Of a stretch of 64,000 bases of DNA, positions 57,394 to 64,000 are shown piece by piece. The DNA lies in contig NZ_CP108529.1 in NCBI RefSeq assembly GCF_036002945.1, positions 4,583,001 to 4,647,000 of the forward strand, given 5' to 3'. Position 1 is the stretch's first letter. The number at the start of each line of letters is the position of its first letter. Position numbers and translations under genes: made by a program. The notes under the pieces were generated by a model. That model made no database searches. It saw only the letters and a list, made by a program, of their open reading frames with translations, and was not told the DNA's origin. Source of the DNA: Streptomyces sp. NBC_01224. Lineage in GTDB: Bacteria; Actinomycetota; Actinomycetes; Streptomycetales; Streptomycetaceae.

Positions 57394-59325
57394 GTGAAGG
57401 CACGGGACCACCACCGCCGTACTGCAGCTGCGGGGGCATGGATCGGCGGGGCGCTGCTCGCCCTGGTGGCGGGCGCGATGCCGGCCGCGGCGGCGGCACC
57501 GGGCGGTGCACCCGCCACTTCTGAGACACCACGACCCAGCTCGGGCAGCAGCCTGGTCATGGTGCTCGACTCGTCCGGATCCATGGGGGACGACGACGGC
57601 ACGGGGCGTACCCGGATGGAGAGCGCCCGTACGGCCGTCGGCACCGTCGTCGACGGCCTTCCCGACGGATATCCGACCGGGCTGCGGGTGTACGGCGCGG
57701 ACCGTTCCCGGGGCTGCACGGACACCAGGCTCGTACAGCCGGTGCAGAGGCTCGACCGGGAAGCCGTGAAGCGGGCTGTGGCGGCCGTGGAGCCCAAAGG
57801 TGACACTCCCGTCGGGCTGTCGTTGCGGAAGGCCGCCGAGGACCTTCCGCGGCCCGCGGGCGGTGCCATCGGTACGCGCACGATCCTGCTGATCTCCGAC
57901 GGCGAGGACAACTGCGGTACGCCGCAGCCCTGCGAGGTTGCCGAGCAGCTCGGCAAGGAGGGGATCGGGCTGCGGATCGACACCGTCGGCTTCCAGGTGA
58001 AGGGCGCGGCGCGCGAACAGCTCGAATGCATCGCGGCGGCCGGCAACGGCCGCTACTACGACGCACCGGATGCCAAGGCGCTGGCCCGGCAGCTGCAACG
58101 GGCGTCGCAACTCTCCGCGGACGGCTACCGGTTCCGGGGCGAGCGGGTCGAGGGCACGGCGACGGGTGCGGCGGCACCCGCGCTCGTACCAGGGCAGTAT
58201 CTGGACACCATCGGAGCCGGTGAGAAGCGGTACTACGCCATCGACCTGGATGCCGTTTCGACGGTGGACTTCTCGGCGACGGCGGTGCCGCAGCCCGGGG
58301 CGGCCGTCGACACCTTCGACGCACTGCGCACCGGCATCGTGTACGGCACCGGCGGTTCCTGCGTGACGGACACCGCGCACTTCTACCAGAAGGAGGGTGC
58401 GACCCCGCTGACCTCGGCGGTCGCCCGAATCCCCGCGGAGGAGGGCAACCACGCCTGCGACCGGGCGGGCCGGTACTGGCTGGTGGTGGAGCGGGAGAGC
58501 AAGAAGGGTTCCGACGCCGGGCGTTGGCCGCTCGAGCTCCTTTACGGGGTGGAGGCGCCACTGGAGAAGGGTGTGACGCCCGCCCAGTCGCAGCCGGAGT
58601 ACGGCAAGGGCGGCAAGGACGCCGTGCTGCCCACCGGTGACCCCCGCGATGTGCGGGGCGGTACCGGCTTCAACGACGCCAAGGAGCTCGGCCGGGGCGT
58701 GTGGCGCGACCGGATCCTTCCGTCGCAGACCCTCTGGTACAAGGTCACGGCCGGCTGGGGTCAGCAGGTGCGCTATGACGTGGAATTCGCGAACGAGCCC
58801 ACGGTGGAGCGCGGTACCTCCACGTACTCGTACGGGGCGACCCAGCTGTTCACTCCCGCTCGATTCCCGCTCACCGGAGGCGGCGAGTTCACCTCGACGG
58901 CCATGTACAACGGCCGTCCGTCGGCGGTCAGGATGGGCGGGGTGCCAATCGCCTGGACCAACCGCTACGAGTACCGCTCCAACGTCCAGCCCGTACACGC
59001 CGGGGGTGACTTCTACATCTCGGTGACGCTGGGGGCGAGGGCCGCCGATATCGCGGAGAACCCGCAGATCGGTGTGGTGCTGCGGGTGTCGGTGCTCGGC
59101 GACGAGCTGGCCGGCCCCGAGCACCATGCTCCTGCCGTAGCCAAGAAGGCGGACAAGAACGGCAATTCGAGCGGTGCCGAAGACAGCGGCGGTACGGGCG
59201 GGGCAGGATGGACCGGCATTGCGGCCGCTGCCGGTGCGGGCGCCGTGGTGGTGGTGATCGCGGGGCTCGTGTCCGTACGCGGGCGTCGCAGGCGGGCCAC
59301 ACAGACGACGAGGGGAAGCGCGTGA
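57394..59325 (+). CDS. Secreted, membrane-anchored VWA-domain protein
   Basis: 643 residues. A signal peptide (about 10-35, ending MPAAAAA) is followed by a VWA domain (about 52-240) with a complete MIDAS: DSSGS (Asp59, Ser61, Ser63), Thr138 in KGDTPVG and Asp169 in ISDGED. Two beta-rich modules follow (about 265-400 and 420-565), then a disordered linker and a C-terminal membrane segment (about 605-628) with a basic tail. VWA domains bind ligands through a metal ion. The start is GTG 57394. It overlaps the next gene, which repeats the same architecture without the VWA domain. Confidence 0.88.
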   Translation: MKARDHHRRTAAAGAWIGGALLALVAGAMPAAAAAPGGAPATSETPRPSSGSSLVMVLDSSGSMGDDDGTGRTRMESARTAVGTVVDGLPDGYPTGLRVYGADRSRGCTDTRLVQPVQRLDREAVKRAVAAVEPKGDTPVGLSLRKAAEDLPRPAGGAIGTRTILLISDGEDNCGTPQPCEVAEQLGKEGIGLRIDTVGFQVKGAAREQLECIAAAGNGRYYDAPDAKALARQLQRASQLSADGYRFRGERVEGTATGAAAPALVPGQYLDTIGAGEKRYYAIDLDAVSTVDFSATAVPQPGAAVDTFDALRTGIVYGTGGSCVTDTAHFYQKEGATPLTSAVARIPAEEGNHACDRAGRYWLVVERESKKGSDAGRWPLELLYGVEAPLEKGVTPAQSQPEYGKGGKDAVLPTGDPRDVRGGTGFNDAKELGRGVWRDRILPSQTLWYKVTAGWGQQVRYDVEFANEPTVERGTSTYSYGATQLFTPARFPLTGGGEFTSTAMYNGRPSAVRMGGVPIAWTNRYEYRSNVQPVHAGGDFYISVTLGARAADIAENPQIGVVLRVSVLGDELAGPEHHAPAVAKKADKNGNSSGAEDSGGTGGAGWTGIAAAAGAGAVVVVIAGLVSVRGRRRRATQTTRGSA

Positions 59326-60698
59326 TGAGGCAGCGCAACAGGGGCCGGGTGGCGCTGGCCATGGTCGCGGCGATGTGCGTGGCGGCGGCGCTGCCGGGGC
59401 AGGCGTACGCGGACGGGGAGAGTGCTGCGTACGCCTTCGTTCCCGGGGCGAAGAAGGTCAGCGGTGCGGAGGTCAGCACCGAGGCGTCGGCGCTCACGCC
59501 CGGATCGGTCTACAAGAGCTCGATCAAGCGGGGCGAGAAGCTCTACTACCGTCTGGACCTCGACGACAGGACGAACGCGTACGTCTCGGCGGTGGCCGTG
59601 CCCAGGGGCGGCGGCCAGGTCGCCTACGGGGATGGCATCACGGTCAGCATCAGGGACAACGCCGACCTGCAGTGCAGTTCGGAGGACGCACGGTTCGAGT
59701 CGGCGGAATTTCCGCGTCCGATCGCGGCGTACGCCTACCGGATCACGCAGAAGGACAGCAGCACCTGTCAGAAAGCCGGAACGTACAACGTCCTGATCGA
59801 GCGGGAGAGCAAGGCCACCTCGGCATCCGATGAGTGGGACCTGGAACTGCGGTACGAGTCGGAGCCGCAGCTGGAAGCGGGCGGTTCGATGCCGACCCAG
59901 GCGCCGGAGAGCTGGCCCTCGGCGTCGCCCGCGCCGCCCACCACAGCCCCGCAGAGGCGGTCGGGCGGCACCAGCTACTACGACGCGACCAGCCTGGAAA
60001 CCGGCGAGTGGCACGACAGCATCGCACCCGGGCAGACCCGCTTCTACCGGGTGCCGGTGGACTGGGGCCAGCAGATCTTCGCCACCGCCGACCTGAGCAA
60101 CAACAAGGCCTCGGACGAATACATCGGCAACGCGCTCGCGATGTCCCTGGACAACCCTGCGCACGGCCATGTCGACGATGCGTCGCCGCTGTCGTACTCC
60201 GGCAAGCCCGCGTCCGTGTCGATGGATCCACTGCCTCCGGTGGCGTACGAGAACCGCTACGACTCCACCAGCAGCGACAGCGCCATGCGGTTCGCCGGCT
60301 GGTACTACCTGTCGGTGTCCCTCAGCCCACAGGTCGCGAAGTCGTACGGCGACAAGGCGATTCCGCTGACCCTCAGAATCAAGGTCGAGGGGACGGCGGA
60401 AAAGTCGCCGTACAAGGGGGATGCCGGGATTTTCTCGGTCACGCAGCACGACAAGGACATGGCGAGGAGCGGCCAGAGCGGCCCCGAGGCGGCCGAGAGC
60501 GACACCATGAGGGTGGTCGGCGTGGCCGGGATCGGCGTGGGTGCGGTGCTGGTGCTCGGGCTGGGTGTGTGGACGCTGCTGGCACGGCGCCGTGCGGTCG
60601 CCGCCCAGGCGGCACCGATCGGTTCGAACAGTCCGGTTGTGGGAGGCCCGGCCGGGGGCGGGCAACTGCCGCACGGAGGGCCGCCGCAGGCCTGGTAG
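59325..60698 (+). CDS. Secreted, membrane-anchored paralogue lacking the VWA domain
   Basis: 457 residues. A signal peptide (VALAMVAAMCVAAALPGQAYA) is followed by two modules that match the upstream protein: TPGSVYKSSIKRGEKLYYRL versus VPGQYLDTIGAGEKRYYAID, and TGEWHDSIAPGQTRFYRV then WGQQI versus RGVWRDRILPSQTLWYKV then WGQQV. A C-terminal membrane segment (about 395-418) and a Gly/Pro tail close it. ATG 59325 overlaps the upstream stop (TGATG); GTG 59322 is an alternative. The pair probably acts as a unit at the cell surface. The function is unknown. Confidence 0.88.
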   Translation: MRQRNRGRVALAMVAAMCVAAALPGQAYADGESAAYAFVPGAKKVSGAEVSTEASALTPGSVYKSSIKRGEKLYYRLDLDDRTNAYVSAVAVPRGGGQVAYGDGITVSIRDNADLQCSSEDARFESAEFPRPIAAYAYRITQKDSSTCQKAGTYNVLIERESKATSASDEWDLELRYESEPQLEAGGSMPTQAPESWPSASPAPPTTAPQRRSGGTSYYDATSLETGEWHDSIAPGQTRFYRVPVDWGQQIFATADLSNNKASDEYIGNALAMSLDNPAHGHVDDASPLSYSGKPASVSMDPLPPVAYENRYDSTSSDSAMRFAGWYYLSVSLSPQVAKSYGDKAIPLTLRIKVEGTAEKSPYKGDAGIFSVTQHDKDMARSGQSGPEAAESDTMRVVGVAGIGVGAVLVLGLGVWTLLARRRAVAAQAAPIGSNSPVVGGPAGGGQLPHGGPPQAW

Positions 60699-60704
60699 CC
60701 GGGG

Positions 60705-60740
60705 GCCGGAGCCGCCGCCGCGCGGGGCAGGGGCTCCGGC
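60705..60740. terminator. Hairpin between convergent surface operon and kinase gene
   Basis: GCCGGAGCC (60705-60713) pairs with GGCTCCGGC (60732-60740). It lies between the stops of convergent genes and may serve both. Confidence 0.65.
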
Positions 60741-60749
60741 CGGCCGTGC

Positions 60750-62084
60750 TCAGCTCCGGGTCAGCGCCCAGATGCCCACGGCGAAACAGATCAGTGCCAC
60801 CAGCAGGACCGGGACCGCCACCTTCGGGGGCGGTCCCGGACGCTTGTGCGGTGCGTGCGCGGGAACAGCGGCCGAGAGGTGCGGGGGAACCGCTGCTCCG
60901 GGAGCGGGAACGTGCGGCTGTCCGGCGGTGTACGCGCGGGTGAGAGCCGGTTCGTGCTGCGCCGCGGAAGTGGGGCCCTGCGCGGGATCCGGCGCAGGGA
61001 AGGGGGAAGCCGCGTGCGCCGGGATCGGTGTGGGGGGCGTGGCCGGCTGCGCCGGATGGGGCAGCGGTGTGGGCTGCCGCGGAGGCGGTGGGAGGTGGAA
61101 GCTGCCCGTTTCCGACATCGGGACCGGCGGCTGGGTGTAGGGCTGCTGGGTGGACGGGTCCGTCTGCGCGGGCTGCGCGTCCTGTGAGGTTGTCCGGGGG
61201 GACGCGATCGGTCCGGCGGGGCCGAAGCCCGCAGGCAGTGGCCCGAGTTGGTCGAAGACCTCCACCGGCTCGTCGTCGGCGCCGGGCTCGGGCAACATGT
61301 CGACCGCGGCCGTAAGCGCCTTGCGTGCGCCCGTGGCCGTACGGAACCTGGCCTGGGGATCCGGCTGCAGCAGCCCCGCGAGCACCTGCCACAACGGCTC
61401 GGGAATCCCCTCCGGGGCGCTGGGAGTTCCGTACGAGGCGAAGTGCTCGACGAGGGCCCGCGCGTCCGGCTTCTTCCCCTGCAGCAGATACAGCGCGACC
61501 AGTCCGACCGCGAAGAGGTCCGCGGGGAAATCGGGTTCCGCGCCCATCATCTGTTCGGGCGCGAAGTAACCGGGCGTGCCCACCACGTAGTTGGTCTCGG
61601 TCAGGCGCGGCTCACCCTTGCGCATGGAGATACCGAAGTCGGACAGCCGCAGATGCGGCCGCCCGGTGCCGGTGGCCTCCATCAGGATGTTCGCGGGTTT
61701 GATGTCCCGGTGCACGACGCCCTCCGCATGCACCGTCGACAGTCCGGACAGCAGTTGGTCGAGCAGCGTGCAGACGAAACGGGGAGGCAGCGGTCCGTAG
61801 TCGCCGATGACATGCGCCAGCGAACCACCGCTCACCAGATCCATGGTGAACAGGACCTTGTCGTCGTCCGCGGCCCAGCTGGCCGGGGCGAGCACATGCG
61901 GATGCTCGATCCGCAGCGCCTGCTCGCGGACGAAGCGCAGCAGCGTGTGTGCGTCGCTCTGCTGGAGGACCTTGGCCGCCACATAACGGCGGCGTCGGTG
62001 GTCCCAGGCGCGCCAGACGGCGCCGACCCCACCACGTCCGATCGGATCGATCAGTTCGTACCGACCGGCGAAGACCTCACCCAT
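60750..62084 (-). CDS. Ser/Thr protein kinase (PASTA-less, single membrane segment)
   Basis: 444 residues. The kinase domain (about 8-270) is complete: GRGGVGAV (16-23), AAK with Lys38, HRDIKPANIL with Asp127, DFG (149-151) and the APE-type end (YFAPEQMMG). A Pro-rich linker of about 130 residues leads to a C-terminal membrane segment (about 421-441), with only TRS outside; there is no extracellular sensor. ATG 62084. It lies 81 bp after the XRE-family regulator on the same strand, and converges on the VWA surface operon. Targets are unknown. Confidence 0.93.
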   Translation of the reverse strand: MGEVFAGRYELIDPIGRGGVGAVWRAWDHRRRRYVAAKVLQQSDAHTLLRFVREQALRIEHPHVLAPASWAADDDKVLFTMDLVSGGSLAHVIGDYGPLPPRFVCTLLDQLLSGLSTVHAEGVVHRDIKPANILMEATGTGRPHLRLSDFGISMRKGEPRLTETNYVVGTPGYFAPEQMMGAEPDFPADLFAVGLVALYLLQGKKPDARALVEHFASYGTPSAPEGIPEPLWQVLAGLLQPDPQARFRTATGARKALTAAVDMLPEPGADDEPVEVFDQLGPLPAGFGPAGPIASPRTTSQDAQPAQTDPSTQQPYTQPPVPMSETGSFHLPPPPRQPTPLPHPAQPATPPTPIPAHAASPFPAPDPAQGPTSAAQHEPALTRAYTAGQPHVPAPGAAVPPHLSAAVPAHAPHKRPGPPPKVAVPVLLVALICFAVGIWALTRS

Positions 62085-62165
62085 TGCGCTGCGCCCGCTC
62101 CCAGTCCTGTTTCGGCTCGTGCCCGGCTCTCGGGGGTAGTGCCCCAGGGCCTGAAAGGACAGGCC

Positions 62166-62714
62166 CTAGCTCTGGTGTCCCTCGTAGTGCGCCACCGCGT
62201 CCGCGGTGCGCCCCGCGCCGTACACCTTGAGGAACTCTGCCAGTTCCGGGTGGGTCGGGGCGAGGGAGTCGGCGGCATCGATGATGTCACCGGCGGCTGC
62301 GACCGACCGCAGCAGCGACTGGATCTCACGCACCACGCGCCGGACGGTCGGAGCGCCGCCGGTGTTGGAGGTCTGGCTGGTGCCGGTGAGGACGGAGCCG
62401 CCCTGGGACTTCTTGACCTCTTCCATGCGGTCGGTGGCCTCTCCCGCGCTGACGCTGCCGTCGGCGACCTGGCTGGCCAGTTCCTGGAGCGCCTGGACAC
62501 GCTGGACGACCGCGGGGTTGCCGATCTTCGCCCGCTGACCGCTCATCAGCTGGGAAAGCATGGGGGCGGACAGCCCGAGGACCGCGGCGAGCCGGGCCTG
62601 GTTCAGGCCGAGATCATCGATCAGCCGGCGGAAGAGCGCCCCGAGAGGTTCTCCGTACCAGCTGCGCTGAAGCTCCCTGGCTCTTGCTGTTGCCTCTTGC
62701 TGAGCTGCATCCAT
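62166..62714 (-). CDS. XRE-type helix-turn-helix regulator
   Basis: 182 residues. The HTH lies at about 30-58 (IDDLGLNQARLAAVLGLSAPMLSQLMSGQRAKI). The C-terminal half is helical and contains a Ser/Thr-rich linker (GGSVLTGTSQTSNTGGAPT, a possible phosphorylation target). ATG 62714 has AAGGGGAG upstream; the frame is open a little further. It is probably co-transcribed with the kinase gene, which suggests that the kinase modifies it or that it controls the kinase; both are inferences. Confidence 0.85.
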   Translation of the reverse strand: MDAAQQEATARARELQRSWYGEPLGALFRRLIDDLGLNQARLAAVLGLSAPMLSQLMSGQRAKIGNPAVVQRVQALQELASQVADGSVSAGEATDRMEEVKKSQGGSVLTGTSQTSNTGGAPTVRRVVREIQSLLRSVAAAGDIIDAADSLAPTHPELAEFLKVYGAGRTADAVAHYEGHQS

Positions 62715-62884
62715 GGCGTCTCCCCTTCGCTGCGGCTTCGCTGCTGCGAACCTCGTCGAGCATCTTACGGAGAGTGGTCGCCGACCGGGAGTCCCCATCT
62801 TTTTGCAAGATTCCGGGGGGTACCCGGTACTCTGGTCTGCGGCGGTCGCCGAGACGCAGAAGCGTCCGGTGCTGTCCGCTTTTC

Positions 62885-62957
62885 GGGGCCTTAGCTCAGT
62901 TGGTAGAGCGCTGCCTTTGCAAGGCAGATGTCAGGAGTTCGAATCTCCTAGGCTCCA
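62885..62957 (+). tRNA. tRNA-Ala (TGC)
   Basis: A complete 73-nt cloverleaf: acceptor GGGGCCT / AGGCTCC with the G3:U70 pair that identifies tRNA-Ala, anticodon arm CTGCC-TTTGCAA-GGCAG with TGC, and T-arm AGGAG-TTCGAAT-CTCCT. CCA is not encoded. Confidence 0.97.
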
Positions 62958-62969
62958 CAAGTGACAGAA

Positions 62970-63004
62970 CGGGCGCCGGAAGACCTCAGGTCTTCCGGCG
63001 CCCG
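62970..63004. terminator. Bidirectional terminator between tRNA-Ala and the DUF5324 gene
   Basis: The arms 62970-62986 and 62988-63004 are perfect complements (CGGGCGCCGGAAGACCT), giving about 15 usable base pairs after leaving a loop. TTTGTC follows. Confidence 0.9.
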
Positions 63005-63023
63005 TTTGTCGTGCAGGGGCTGT

Positions 63024-63758
63024 TCAGCGGCGGTCGTCGAGATCGGTGCCGTCCACACCTTCCGGGCCGTCCGTCCCCTTGGTCTCCGCATCGGCCTGCT
63101 TGGCCTGGACCTCCGGGTCGAGCGAGCTCGGACCACTGCCGTCGACCGAGGACAGGGGCGCGCGGTCGGAGACCTCCGTGGGAGCGGGTGGTTCGACCAG
63201 CCAGTCCGGGTTGGCCTGCTTGTCCCACCACCTCCAGGCGGCGTAGGCACCGCCCGCCACGATGCCGACCACGACGAACCCCTTGAACAGCCGCCCGGCC
63301 TTCGCCCGCCGCTCGTGCTTTCTGGCCAGCTGCTTGATCTCCTTCGCGGTCACCTGACTGCGCAGCGCGGCCAGCGCGGCGGCGCTGCGGGCCGAGGCCT
63401 CCTCGGCCATGGGCTGGGCGACGGCCATCGCGTGCCCGACGCGCGGCACGGTGTAGTCCGCGGCGGTACGGGCGGCCCGGCGGGTGCGGTGTGCGGCGCG
63501 CTGGGCCGCCTCGTCGACCTTGGGGGGTACGTGAGCACGGGCCAGTTCGATACGTGGTGCGAGATGCGCGTCGTATTGGACGCGGGCCTGCTGGGCTGCC
63601 TTCGACACCTTCGGCGCGAGCCGCGTGCGGGCCTCGTACGCAAGATGCGCGGCCTGGTCCTTGGCCGTGTCGGCGTAGGGCGCCACCACTTCCGCGGCGT
63701 GCTGCACGCTGTCCTTTGCCGAGTCGGTTGCGGCGCGCACGCTGTCGATGCGGGTCAC
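63024..63758 (-). CDS. DUF5324 family protein
   Basis: 244 residues from GTG 63758 (TRIDSVRAATDSAKDSVQHA), with AAGGAGGAGG upstream. Residues 1-145 are long Ala-rich amphipathic helices with KDQAAHLAYEARTRLAPKV-type repeats, resembling apolipoprotein-like or LEA-like coiled helices. One membrane segment (about 160-180, FVVVGIVAGGAYAAWRWW) is followed by the family block WDKQANPDWLVEPPAPTEV and an acidic tail. The function is unknown; a membrane- or DNA-coating stress role is only a guess. Confidence 0.88.
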   Translation of the reverse strand: MTRIDSVRAATDSAKDSVQHAAEVVAPYADTAKDQAAHLAYEARTRLAPKVSKAAQQARVQYDAHLAPRIELARAHVPPKVDEAAQRAAHRTRRAARTAADYTVPRVGHAMAVAQPMAEEASARSAAALAALRSQVTAKEIKQLARKHERRAKAGRLFKGFVVVGIVAGGAYAAWRWWDKQANPDWLVEPPAPTEVSDRAPLSSVDGSGPSSLDPEVQAKQADAETKGTDGPEGVDGTDLDDRR

Positions 63759-64000
63759 GGGATCCTCCTCCTTGGTGGCGGGTGGATACTCCGCCTTTCC
63801 ACCCATTTCGAGATCATGCCTGCCGGAGGCCTGTATGGCATGCGGGGCAGGCATCCGGGTTATTCAGGTCATCGGTGACGCCTTCGGGCAATGCGGTGCA
63901 AGGGGAGCTTGCCGATGACAATGCCACGGTTCGGTTCAGCCCGCGCCGGTTCGTCACGCACTTGGCCGCATTTGTTCCTGCGGGGAGCGGCACGTGAGGG
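63759..64000. other. Upstream region of DUF5324 gene to window end
   Basis: These 242 bases should contain the DUF5324 promoter. I see no convincing gene start or repeat before the window ends. Confidence 0.4.

Overview
The window is the replication-origin region of a linear Streptomyces-type chromosome. Base composition is very GC-rich with strong third-position GC. GTG starts are common. The gene order dnaB-rplI-rpsR-ssb-rpsF ... murJ ... sigM-trxB-trxA-parB-parA-rsmG-khpB-yidC-yidD-rnpA-rpmH / dnaA / oriC / dnaN-gnd-recF-DUF721-gyrB-gyrA is the conserved core order of the genus. Perfect parS sites (GTTTCACGTGAAAC) occur seven times. The exact species cannot be read from the sequence.

Layout. 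1-6.2 kb is an accessory block: a serine hydrolase cut by the window edge, a DHFR-like reductase divergent from a TetR regulator, a dienelactone-hydrolase-like gene without its usual nucleophile set between copies of a degenerate hairpin repeat, and a TetR / FAD-monooxygenase pair around a clear palindromic operator. 6.3-11.4 kb holds dnaB, a MATE transporter and the S6-SSB-S18-L9 operon; a compact DnaA-box cluster lies upstream of dnaB. 11.6-30.6 kb is mostly cell envelope: FemX-like and alanine-racemase-like proteins, a GT87 glycosyltransferase, a class A penicillin-binding protein, a PadR regulator with inositol-1-phosphate synthase, the CCA-adding enzyme, a DUF6049 membrane protein, MurJ and a separately encoded MurJ-type pseudokinase. 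30.6-32.8 kb is a decayed insertion zone: an IS5-type remnant, the 5' half of a tRNA-Ser, and a 1.4-kb IS4-family element with inverted ends, a 10-bp target duplication and a wrecked transposase. 32.9-36 kb carries sigM, its anti-sigma factor and the SigR-type thioredoxin operon.

36-43 kb is a leftward block (GNAT, parB, parA, rsmG, khpB, yidC, yidD, rnpA, rpmH); dnaA starts the rightward side. oriC lies between dnaA and dnaN (about 45.2-46.2 kb) with at least 14 DnaA-box-like 9-mers. The nearest genes on both sides are transcribed away from it. 46-56 kb is dnaN, gnd, recF, DUF721, gyrB, gyrA, DUF3566 and tRNA-Ile. 56-64 kb has conserved actinobacterial genes of unknown role (DUF6344, DLW-39, DUF5324), a two-gene operon of related surface proteins (one with a VWA domain), an XRE regulator plus Ser/Thr kinase, and tRNA-Ala.

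How the parts fit: replication (dnaA, dnaN, dnaB, ssb, recF, gyrase), origin segregation (parA, parB, parS) and membrane/wall assembly (yidC, femX-like, murJ, PBP) are grouped at the chromosome centre. The best candidates for undescribed biology are the paired VWA/VWA-less surface operon, the racemase-like protein without its usual second catalytic motif, the PadR control region with four tandem 13-mers, the hairpin repeat family around 2.7-4.2 kb, and the DnaA-box cluster at dnaB.
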